Of a stretch of 64,000 nt of DNA, positions 21,515-33,000 are shown one piece after another. The stretch comes from Sipunculus nudus. Lineage: Eukaryota > Annelida > Sipuncula > Golfingiida > Sipunculidae. The stretch lies in contig CM049317.1 of NCBI GenBank assembly GCA_026874595.1, positions 46,772,401 through 46,836,400 on the forward strand, written 5' to 3'. Numbering within the stretch: position 1 is the first letter of the stretch; every line of letters starts with the position of its first letter. A program made the position numbers and the translations under genes. A model generated the notes under the pieces. The model had not been told where the DNA came from. It saw nothing but the letters and a program-made list of their open reading frames with translations, and did no database searches.

Positions 21515-24500
21515 ATACATTCACCTGTACTTTTCAGGAATTCGAGGTGACCTCCAATGCTGTAATTAAAATGAAAAAAATTATGTTTTCAAACCGACTT
21601 CTGTTTACAAACAGAACTTGTTATTGAAAATATCTTGCACCCGTTTTAAGTCTGATCATCATATATGTATCAGTAATATGGGAAGGAAGGAAGATATATA
21701 TTCCGATCGCGATTTGGTCTGGACCAGTTCCTGATTGAGATTCTATGGCAGACTAGAGCAGGCCTTTGCTGTAAACATTATATTCCAAAAGGTTAAGACA
21801 TGAAAAAAAACATGTTTTCGGGAAAATTTATTTAATATATTATTATATGTAATAAAAATATGAATATACATATATAGCTGAAAATGTTAATAAGAGAACT
21901 TTTACGCGTGATCAATGAAAGCTTTTCTGGCTTCTACTATAGACATTATTTTTATATTTATAAAATTATGGAAATTAAGATTTATTGATGCTGCACAAGT
22001 GACACTGACACTTATAGCTGGGTTATTGGTAATGTGAATTTAAACAGAAGAAAATAGATTCTAATTAATTTACTAATTTAAAAACAACTGTTTGATTATT
22101 GACAATGTTTACTATGATAATGAAATAATTGTTAACCGATAAAAAAGATAAATAAAATAAAAATTACCAACAGACTACATGAAATATTTTATTGATTATT
22201 AAAAATTTAAAAAGGATATTCTTGACAATATCATGCATTAACAACATTTATCGGGATCTGGGCCTAGACACACACACACATATAATTCATTACCAATAGG
22301 TACGTTTTCATTCCGATATGTACCTTGCATCACCTGACTGTTCGTGTACAGTACATTTGTAATCAAGTATTAAGGTATCAGACGGTTGATGGGTACGTTT
22401 TTGTAAGTGAAAACGAATTTGTTGTAACACACAATGTAAATATTCCGCTTGCAAAACCGAATTTGTACGATAAAATGTCGCTACTTCCTTGTTTGTGTAA
22501 ACAAGAAGGGGAAAACCCTGAGGCAGCCCAACACTTCCATTAAATGTCAAACAGATCTTAATAAATTGAAACTATTGAATATAAATTGATTTAAAGCATA
22601 TATTCAAATGAAAAATCTGTCTTTTGTGTATCCCAGTGCACAATAACCTGTGAAAGTCTTGCCTACCGATGACGTCACTGTTCCCAAATACCCAGTGACT
22701 GGACACATTGACGGAATGAAACACAGACGTACCTCAAATTATTCATCATCTGGCCGTGACTAGACGCATAAAACCAGGACGAAAGTGAGTACGTATGTTA
22801 AACAGAAAAAGTCTAAACTATATTACAGATATATTAAGGGAAACGGTATTATTACAGGCAAGCCAGGGAGGTAAGTTCCACAACACAGATTGTCTGAATG
22901 ATCTGACAGTGGTAATGGCAACATGTAAACAAAAAATATGCCCTTTTGGATATGGAACAGTGCTGTAGTGTAGACATAGTTCACCTTGTCATGGTCAGCT
23001 GTTCAAAGTCATATAACATCATGGACATATAATGTATAATAATTATACTTGGTTTGGATCAAGGTGTTTTACAGTTGGAATTTCCCAGGTAATTCCTTGG
23101 GGAAATGTTTTGGCCTCATGTAAAGAATCTGGTCAGTGTACTGATCAAGGCCCCCAAGGTTTTGCTGCCTATATAATGAACTACAGGTGTGGGCTCTTTA
23201 TATATCCATGGGGCATTTAATTAATTATATTTTCGTAATTGTAAGGACATGCCATTTTATGCAACACCGCCTTACATACCACCTGTGTTTTAACTACATA
23301 ACTATTATCACATAGAATATTTCAGGTACAAGTGTCCTTTAGGGCGTGTTTTGGTGTTCTGACTAAAGTTTGGTTATGTGTTTTATTTCGACAATATGTG
23401 TTTTGTTAAAGATTTTGGTTGAACCCCTGTTTTGACCAAGCTGAACCAAGAATGGCTGTTAGTTGAACTCAGTTCTGTGCAGACAAGAGATGGAAAAGAA
23501 GTCCTTCTTAAGAAATCAGTGTTCTGGGGCCTGTATATCTGTGGACATGGCCATAGAACAAGCATAAGTGTAATTGGGCTTTGATTGAAAATGGGTTGAA
23601 ACATAGTCATGTAAGGGTCATTTTACCTTGGAAAAACACAAAACCACAACAAACTTAACAGGGAAATTGAGAATTGCAGTCTAGCAACCAGCTCTGTTCA
23701 CAACCAACCAAATACATCACTGAAACACACCCTTGGGGAGTTTTTTTTAAGGCTTGTTTCACATTCATGTACACATTTTATAAACATTCTATTTACAAGT
23801 AACAAGTTGTATTATATAGGAGATGTATATATGTATATAAGAATAAAGGTTATATATTAAAATAATATATATGTGTTATTCAGATTGTGTGCTAATATGT
23901 CTTATTCATCACCGAATTCAGTGGTCAGTCATAAGTATAATATTCATGTCATTGACGTCACTGTGCAATGAATGGCCATGATCTGTTGTACACCCAGTTT
24001 AGATGCTCTGTTTTTTTATAAAATAGTAGTACATAAACAGTCACTTAAAAGTCAAAGAAACCTTCATCCAGTGCAATAGGACCATATCCCATGATTGAAG
24101 TAGTTGTGTTAAAGAACAAACACACATACACACACACCAGTTATCTGTTTTGAAAGTCTGTAATTAATACAACTTGTAACTTGCAATGATTTCATCAGTC
24201 TGTCTGATTATTTTTTCCGAGGAACAGTGAGACATGGCCATAAATCTTAATCCCTTATGGATGATATATCTATTTCATGGCTTCGTTGTCAGCTATCCAA
24301 AACAGAAAAACAATCTTTCTTTAAGAAAACTGAACAATCCAGGCATTTTTAACAGTCTTTACAACTGTCTGGTACAAAGCAGAATTTATTTTCTGTGGCC
24401 TGTAATTTTCCCAGACATGTGACCATGAGACATTGGGTGTCACATTTCTTATCTCTACCTTTGGTTTAGTAGTTATTACTCATATCAAAGCCATTGAGAT

Positions 24501-25336
24501 CTGTTGATCTCAGTGAAACAGTGAGCTGACTACGTGATAGGTCAGTTGAAAATTGTGATACATTCTGTAGCCCTTGGTTTGAAAGTCAGTGCTCAAATCA
24601 AAGATCCGGTTGTCTCAGACTGTGAACCTCAGGTCCACAGCTTTTAAGTGAATATCAATACTTTTTAATGTCAAAATAAATAATTTTAGCCATATTGCAA
24701 AGTCCAGTTTTCGTCATACTTTCACTGGTATTACCCAGCTGGCTTCTTTAAATTGAGGTAAAGTGTGAATTTTGCATGTGCTAGTGCTCATTTTGAACCT
24801 GAGCATGTTTTATCTAGACTTGTTGAATACGTTCCTTGTCAGACAATATAGATTTTGGAACTTTGACCTTGTGTTTTCTCCAATTAATCTAGGTTCTGAT
24901 CATATGTAACATACCTCTGTTTTCAAAACAAACATTGATTTTCTCTGTGTAAAATTATTTTGAAAATTAGAGTTTTAAAATTTTATTATTGGCCTGCATG
25001 GTTATGTATATATGAGCATATTTTTATACTGGCGTGTACTTTATGGGTGTTGACCATTAAACCTTGCCACTGTTATGACTGGTTTTATATCCTGATGTAT
25101 GGTTATCTAAATTCTACTGAATGTGTTGTGGTTCATTTGATAAAAAAATGCAGGTGAAATTGAAAAGTATCAGTTTGTCCAGTCTGTAGTGGTTTGATCC
25201 ATATGGCATTTATTCAAGTACCTCTGTGAGCAGCTACCAATATATCATCCAGAACTTTGTGAGCTATAACTTGCATCCACTGGTTCTTTGTCAAGTATTT
25301 CTTGGGAATTAGGAACTGTTTCAGATTCGTTGGTTA

Positions 25337-25368
<32 letters not shown>

Positions 25369-25670
25369 TTGCAGATGAGATAATGAGACGTTAGCCATGA
25401 CAACATGACACTCAGGCCTTCGGAAAAAAACTGATAGGGCCTGGAGTCATGATGGCAGTCACAACAGAACGCCCATTCTAAGGGTCGGATCAAATATTTC
25501 CTGTCTGGTATTATTTGGCATCACAGGCTTATATAGTCGTATTATATGTGCTAAATATCAAAGAAAAAATGTTGTTACACAAAAATAATTACAATTGTTA
25601 CCTCCTTTCATCACTGTGGCACCGATTCACGTGAAGCGGTACTTCTCATTAAAAACTAAATGTGTCATGG
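21515..25670. other. Intergenic stretch, no supported gene
   Basis: Contains short CA/TG simple repeats (24120-24137 and 25350-25369). One perfect CRE is annotated separately. Frames of 60-80 codons such as plus 23032-23220 and minus 23383-23610 show no motif I recognise. A possible donor (GAAAG|TGAGTA near 22788) and a possible 13-bp microexon ending GGGAG|GTAAGT near 22871 lie just downstream of the CRE, but there is no support for a transcript. Confidence 0.45.
22670..22677 (+). promoter_or_regulatory. Perfect CRE, TGACGTCA
   Basis: Palindromic CREB/ATF site in a locally less AT-rich 150-bp stretch, followed by donor-like sequences within 200 bp. It could mark an unassigned promoter, possibly a distal non-coding first exon of the autophagy-receptor gene 7 kb downstream. 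Motif evidence only. Confidence 0.25.
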
Positions 25671-25678
25671 CGCGGTCG

Positions 25679-27698
25679 TGTATGTAAACTTGGAAGCCGG
25701 AAACCAACGAAAGCAGTTTAAAGCATATACAAAATGCTAACGCTTCAATACGGTTTTATTTTTTCCCCAATAGAATAAGATCTTTTTTATTATTCTGTGA
25801 AGAATAATAGTTATCCATTGTTTAATCTAAACGTTATGGAAGATTTTGTGCTCGGAAGCCATCTCGGAAGTCAGTCAGAAGTACTTGGATGTTATCCAAT
25901 GGGTGTAACTCGGAAGTCACAGAGACCCACTGTGCCCAAATGCAGTTTCATTATAATTATAGTTGCATACATATATTAAAATTGCTTATGCATGATTCTG
26001 CTTTTAATGAGTGTATAATACAATACATGATACATAATCGGAAAACTATGTTCTTAATTTTTTTATTTGTAAATTTAATATATATCTATAAATATATATA
26101 TCGTCGGTGTTATTATCGAGAAAAGTGTGATAACGGAAATACTTGCTCTCTCATTATACTAGTATATATTTGGATGCTCTCTCAGTGGAGTAAATCACCA
26201 ATTTATGAATTGGAAAGTAATAAATATAATAATGAAATTGCTAGGGAATAAAAAAAGTAATCTGGAAAAGAAATGAAAATTAAGAGATATCACGTCTGAA
26301 CGAGCTTGCACCCTCTATGGATGCATCACTGAATAATAAATATGGTATTATAAACCCTTATATGGCATTAAAAACAGTTATAAATCAAGATGTCATTCAA
26401 AATAAAAAGTAGTAATATATTTTCCATACGTTGAGCAAATATGAAAATTCAATATATCCCAGAAGGTCATCGCTGGAACAATCATACATGTATCATATAC
26501 AAAACGAAATGTCTTTCAATATGTTAGAGTTCAAAGATATTTAAAATAAAAGTTAAATTTATATCTTAGAAAAGGGATACAACAGTCCAGATAATATATA
26601 ACATACTAATACATGTATTAGTATAAAATCTGATCGATTTACGAATTTAAGCAAATATTTTTTTAAGACTAAAATTCTTTTTCAAGTTTTTGACTCTTTC
26701 TTTCAAGCTTTATAAATCTCGATATTTATATTATAATAATTTCACACCTGATGTTTCAACATCACATTTCAACTTCAAATATATGGATATTTATTAATAT
26801 ATTAAAGTATGTTTGCAACTGATTGCATGATAAGGGCATATAACCAGAATGTGCTCCCTTCAACTTCATATTACTGTACGATAACAAGGATCTCGATAAG
26901 AAATTACAATTTTGTTTACATTATATATATATAAATCAATGTGTGCAACCGGACCATGAAATGTAAAACATAATTTGGCATAAAAAGTATTACATAATAG
27001 ATAAGAGTCTAAGAGATTCATAATCCTGATGATTTTTTTTTGGTTAATGGAAGAGGAAAAGGTTTTTCAATTTATATATTTAAAATAAAATATTTTGTTC
27101 GAAACAACTTGTAAAAACATTAACAGGACGGTTTTTTGGTTCTGTCAAATTTTCTGTTTAAGTCTCTATGATATTATTAGGGTGATTTTTATAGGGGCAC
27201 ATGAATAAAATACTATCAAAACCTTTTTTTTTATATCATGTTTCCACCAACATAAAATGCGGTATCAGCGTAAAATATTGATTAGTTAAAATAATCTTGT
27301 TTTACAAAATGAAATAACATATCAATATAATATATTATTTAAAAAAACAGCATCATGAATGTTACAAAACAGATTGAGTTTATGAAAAATATATGATACT
27401 GAAGAAACTGAAAATGCTTCACACGTTTACTGACGATATGATGACCAGTGCATTTGCCATTACTGGCTTCCGAGTTTTACACATTTGGACCATAACCGGA
27501 CATTTCCGAGCAAAAAATAGTCATTTACTTCGAATGGATAACTGTGATTATTTTACATGATGATAGGAAAGACCTTATTCTATCAATAAAAATAAAAAGG
27601 TACTTTCCATTGATGTAGTAGCATTTTAAATATGCTTCGATCATTGCTTTAAAAAAGTCCTTGCTTCCGACTTCGGACTTCCGAGTTTTACACATAGC
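25679..27698. mobile_element. 2-kb long-inverted-repeat element
   Basis: Arms of about 245 bp are inverted copies of each other (about 25681-25925 and 27455-27696). The right outer end, reverse-complemented, reads TATGTGTAAAACTCGGAAGT, and the left begins TATGTAAACTTGGAAGCCGG. Shared inner landmarks are AGAATAAG, AGTTATCCA and TGTAAAACTCGGAAG. Both ends start at TA, consistent with a TA target duplication. The 1.5-kb interior is extremely AT-rich with no transposase. Non-autonomous foldback or MITE-like element. Confidence 0.7.
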
Positions 27699-27699
27699 C

Positions 27700-27806
27700 G
27701 TTTTGAAATCCCCTACCGGAAGTTATGGTTCTCCCGCTGATAGACGTGGAGACGAGTTTTTGGAGTAAAACCAGCCTCGGAATTAAAAACTGCTGCACGT
27801 TTACAC
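27700..27806 (+). promoter_or_regulatory. Candidate promoter and non-coding first exon of the autophagy-receptor gene
   Basis: The first coding exon begins only one base before its ATG, right after a splice acceptor, so a 5' non-coding exon must exist upstream. ACCGGAAGT at 27715-27723 is a consensus ETS/GABP site. It is followed by about 80 bp of higher GC content ending at a good donor, ACAC|GTAAGT (27807). Position and strand fit, but there is no transcript evidence. Confidence 0.3.
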
Positions 27807-28146
27807 GTAAGTCAACCGTGTATGTAATAATTATTATTTTCCCCAACAGAATAACGACACTTTTTGTCTTAACTCAGGAAAATGACAGTTTGAGAAGTAG
27901 ATGAAAATGAAAAAGTAGTGTCAGAAATGGCGTGCACATCTGCACATACTAGAATTGATGCGAACCCAATAGCTTGTACTGTCACCCCATCGTCTTCAGC
28001 TCATCTAAAATCGACGTTTGGGGTGACAAGCTGTCGCTAATGAGACGTTAGCTGCTCAAATAAATAAATTGATATATTTTATGCCTACACAAAGTACAAG
28101 TGATCAGGTGAATGTTAGTTGAGACAATACCTTTGGACTTGTCTTA

Positions 28147-28483
28147 GGCCAAAAAAAAATTAAAGGTTTGGTTCTCAGGCACCGCCCGCATCAATTTTAA
28201 ACCCCCGCATCAAAAATTTTTATTTTGATTTTCAATAAAAACTTTCCAATTTTGAGCTTCTGCCGCTCCGACATTTCTTTCAAGGAGATAAAACCATACA
28301 ATTTCCTTTTTTTTGTAGTGCTTTTACTTATTTAGCAAAATAAAACTGTTATATTCATGCTTTTCCCTTATCTTCTGACATTTTTATCGAAACATACCAA
28401 AAAATTTAAAATAAAAAAAGCGCCCGCCCGCATTGATTTCTGAAAAAAAATGCCTAAGAACCATACTTTTTTTTATTTTGGCC
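28147..28483. mobile_element. PIF/Harbinger-like MITE, copy 1
   Basis: Terminal inverted repeats of the form GGCCAAAAAAAA.TTTGGTTCTCAGGCA on the left and its inverse on the right (TGCCTAAGAACCATAC...TTTTGGCC). TTA flanks both ends (28144-28146 and 28484-28486), the TWA-type 3-bp target duplication typical of PIF/Harbinger. The interior is 337 bp, non-coding. A second copy in the opposite orientation is at 54788-55074. Confidence 0.75.
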
Positions 28484-28499
28484 TTATAACATCTGTTTA

Positions 28500-29548
28500 T
28501 TGTGTTACACTGAAATATACAATAAGGGAAATATAAAACGAAAGTTGATAACATGTTGTAGAGGTCAGCTCGGGGTCAAGTTCTCCTTCTAGGAAAGCTG
28601 CCAGAGGATTTTTGGGACTGTTTTGTCACAAAATGTCTCCCATTTGTTCTGAATAACCAGGTCAGATTGTTTGCCAGACATTTCCCAATCAGCAGTTTCT
28701 TCTATTGAGAATGCAGCATAGTTACTCAACAGACCATCGTAAATTCTTTACAAGTATTATGAAGACCTGAATTAAGTTAATCCCTTGGAAAAGGAAGTGT
28801 TTGAATTGGTGTTAATAAACATCCCTGACCTTGTAGTAGCTGAATACACTGAACATGTGGGTACATTAAATGGGACCTTGGCAATCAATAGTCCTCTTTA
28901 TGTGTTGGGCATGATTGAAATCATGTGTTTCAGCTTATCTGACCCCTTTCCTTGCTGCATGAACTTGCACACACACAAAAAGGGATGACCACTTTTTCAT
29001 TGTCCTTTTTGTCACTGCAGTGAATGGCTGGTTGTACATTTGTTAGAAGTGTCCAAAACATAAGTGTAAGACCTAGGAAGTTCAGGGGTGACTTTATTCA
29101 ACCTTGATTAATTTTACATGATTATACAACTAGTAATATTAACTAATGCAAGGCACTCCATGGCATGGATGGTGGTGTCTGAAATGTTGGATGAAAAAGG
29201 AGAATATGGAGAAAACCACAGACCTTGGACGGGCCACTACTACCCACTCTCATAGCCAAGTTGACTTGATATCTAAACAGTTCTATTGGAGATATCCCTG
29301 GAATAATATATGAAGTATCAAGTGTTCAGATATTCATAATCAGTGATACCTGTGTATTATTATTAAGACCACCCAAGAGACTGGATAAGGGGTCTTAATT
29401 CACAGGTGGTCTTATTATACTGGTCATTTATAACCAGTGTGAATGCTTTTGGTTCACTCAAGGGTGGTCTTAACAGTCAGATGGTCTTATTAGACAGGTG
29501 GTTTTTAAAACAGGTTTCACTCTGTGTGTATATATATAACAAAAATAA

Positions 29549-29580
<32 letters not shown>

Positions 29581-29700
29581 ATATATATGTATAGTATATA
29601 TATATATATATATACACAAACACACACGTGATATGCATATTTATGTGAACCAGTCTAATATTTCACATTTAATGCTGTATCATCATTATTTGCCCTCCAG
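28500..29700. other. Upstream intron or intergenic stretch before the first coding exon
   Basis: No coding exon supported. At 29340-29525 there is a decayed repeat with several 'ggtggtctta' phrases and a terminal AACAGGTTTCAC, resembling the CAGTGAAACCTG-type MITEs. At 29550-29615 there is an interrupted (TA)n tract. Confidence 0.45.
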
Positions 29701-29701
29701 A

Positions 29702-30002
29702 ATGTCTACTACCAGCTCTGACTACGAGGAAGTGGGGCTGACCACCGACATAAAGATATCCATGGAGCAGTCAGATTTCGCTCAGGTGATTTTCCACAAT
29801 GTAGCGGAGGTTTACCAGACAGACACCCCCATCCAGTGTCACTACACCATCACCCCCAGCCTGCATCCCTCATCCAAGGACTGGGTAGGGATCTATCGCG
29901 TGGGCTGGGGCACCAGTAACGAGTATGTTCACTTTCAGTGGGCCCCGCAGCCTGACAACTATCAGCCTGGTACTGAGGTAGACTGCAGTATTTCTATTCA
30001 AG
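29702..30002 (+). CDS. TAX1BP1-like: Autophagy receptor exon 1: start and first part of SKICH domain
   Basis: The acceptor TGCCCTCCAG|A is followed at once by ATG, so the 5' UTR is spliced. It encodes residues 1-100 plus one base. The SKICH domain begins near FAQVIFHNVAEVY and includes CHYTITP, KDWVGIYRVGW and YVHFQWAP, strongly diagnostic of the family. Donor CAAG|GTAAGA. An in-frame ATG lies 69 bp upstream, but it is before the acceptor and not used in this model. Confidence 0.93.
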
Positions 30003-33000
30003 GTAAGAGTTTATCATGGCCATTTACTTTAAAGCTTTACAATAACAATATTACACTTTGGAAGGTCAGCCTTTAACATAAACTTCATAATCTCAGTTTA
30101 TTTTGCACACACATTTGCATATTCTGAATAAAATAGGACATTGAATCCTCCACGAGGCCTCCTGTATATTGAGTTCTGTGAAAACCTCCATGAGGCCTCC
30201 TATGTATTGAGTTCTGCAGGCTGTCAGTCATGTTGAGCAGTGGTGATGGTTCTGTCACTCTGTCAATCCATTATTAAAACACAAATCGTAACAGTTAAAC
30301 CTAGAAAGTTTTACCTTGATATATATAGGCCGGAAGTGATGAAACATCCGAGGAAACACAAAATTAGGTCACAGACCTATATTTTGTCAGCTTTGGCATG
30401 ACAAAAAAAACAAAAAATACCCTTGGGAGTCAGACTATTCTTGGTGTTCAAGGCTGTTAGACAAAAACTTTTATTAGACCTTTTGATTGAAATAATTTGT
30501 CTCGTTCAAGCATTTATCCCAATGGGCCAGGGGCTGATATTTTGTAAATGTGAGGCAGCCATGTTAGATGTGGCACTGATTTTCTCACAGATGATACTTA
30601 ATATGATAGGAGTTACAAACATTTTTACAACCTCTTCAATGATTTCTGAAGTCAAAGTCTTGGATCATGTCATAGTACTCCTTTTGTTATCAGCCAAGTA
30701 CCTTCCAAAGGAAGATGGGGAATTTTACCAGTTTTGCTATGTGGCTCGGTCGGGACAAGTTCGAGGATCCAGCACACCTTTCCAGTTTCGACAGCAGCGC
30801 TCGGATGATTTTGTTGAAGTTGAAGATGAGGATCATGATGTCTTGATCATCAAGAGCAAATCTGTCGCTCTGGAAGACGACTTGAAGAAAGCTAACAAAG
30901 AGAAGGAAGAACTCATCAAGGTCAGTGTCTCAGCGAATTGCACTCATTCAGTGGAGTCAAGTCCACAGGAAATTTTAAAGTGGAAAATTTCTATTGGAAT
31001 TTATGGAATATTAAAGAATATTTATCATATTCTCAAATTTAGGGAATAGTTATGAAGTAATATTGTCTTTTTACTATGAAAGACCAGGAACATGAAAGCT
31101 GTGGCTTCAAATATTTTTTTCAACCATATTGACTTCAGTGATCACCATGTGTCTATTACTTCACCAGCCAGATGTCCAAGAGCATTTTGTGTTTTAAATT
31201 CAATAGAATAGGGGATTTGATGATTGTATGACATGTTTACTGATATGATTACTTTAATCTGGCCCATGAAATGATCTGACATATAAAGGTAACCTTTTTC
31301 ATCAACCGGGTTTGCTGATATATTGTTAGTCAAAATATTTGGCTAAAAGTATCCTTCATTTAGCTTCTAGAGAGGAATCCTAAAAAATTAAAATATTTGA
31401 AATTAAGTTTTTCATTAAATTATTTTCATGCATCATAAGTCATTCGAGTATGATCCTTTTTAGCAAACCTCTGAGCTTATGTGATGGTGTGGTTTTGTCT
31501 GCCATCCGTACGTTAACCTTTACTATCTCAAAAACGTAATGAGCTAACATCATAAAATTTTACGCAAAAAAATCAGACAACTAAAAATTCTATCAGATTT
31601 GGCTTATTTTATTGCTATCTGTTATGATTTAAATTTTCCAGGGAAAAAGTTAAAACCTTTAATAATCTTCTTCTCCAAAAAACTGGCCTGCCAGTATATA
31701 TTTGTATCCCCAGACAAAGTCGGGGGATACTGTTTTCATACCGGTCCCGCCGCAGCCGCCGCTGTCGCCGCCACCGCATATAAATCTTGTTGGCATGATA
31801 ACCCAAAAAATATTTCACGGAACTTTACCAAACTTGGTATATGTATAGATATGGGTAAGAGGATGACGCCTATTTAAAATGAGGTCATGACCTTTACTAG
31901 GAGAGTGTCCTTGACCTTGAATAGGTCCAATTTTGGGGAAAATAACACAAATTCTTTAATATCTCAAGAAATCTTGCATGGATTTATCCCAAAATCTAGT
32001 TGATGGAAGATCATGGATAGGGTTGTCATGTTCCAGAAACTGGTGGCGCCACCTATTATTCTTTACTTGTTTTCGTGCCGTTTAATACCCCCAAAATTGC
32101 CACCTTACAGTACTGTGAGCATTATAAGTCAAAACTAATGGACAGATTTCTTTTATATTATGCATATACATAGGTATGGGTTATGGGATGATGTTCATTT
32201 AAATTGGGGTCATGACCTTTCCTATGATAGTGGCCTTGACCTTGAATATTGCCATATATGGTGAAAATCACACACCTCTTATGATATCTCCAGTGTTGAT
32301 AGCCATATGGATTTCAAACATGACTTATGTATGGCCCACCACTAAAGTAAGAACCCTATAGGTTCTAGGGTCATGAGGTCAAAGGTCAAGGTCACTGGAC
32401 TGGCATTTTAAAAGATACTGTGGATGCATTTTAAGCCAAACTTTCATCCCAGGTCTTCCATCTTGAATATATAGCTCACTTGCCAATAGTGGATGATCCA
32501 TATAAATTTTGGGGTCACAAGGTCACAGGTCAAGGCCACAGGAGCTATCTGTCCAAAAATTATTTTCTGGATGATAATTCCTGCTTTTATTGATGTATTG
32601 ATTTCAAATTTGACTTATATATGTCCCATTGAAAAAGCAAGACTCCAATTGATTTTGGGTCATGAGGTCAAAGGTCAAGATCACAGGACACATCTTTAAA
32701 AAGATTGTGGATGCATTTTCAGCCAAACATTTCATCTCAGATCTTTCATCTTGCACATATAGTTCACCTGCCAAGAGAGGAAGACCCCTATCAGTTTTGA
32801 GGTCACAAGGTCAAAGTTGAAGGTCACAGGAGCCATCTGTCCAAAAATTTGTTTCTGGATGATAATTCCTTCTTTTATTGATGTATGGATTTCAAACTTG
32901 ACTTGTATTTGACCCATTGGTAAAGCAAGACCCGAATTGATTTCTGGGTCATGAGGTCAAAGGTCAAGGTCACAGGACATATCTTTAAAAAGATTGTGGA

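Noticed and set aside
27970-28035. Small hairpin with AGCTTGT...GTCACCCCA arms
   Set aside because: Imperfect, short arms; no further support for an RNA gene.
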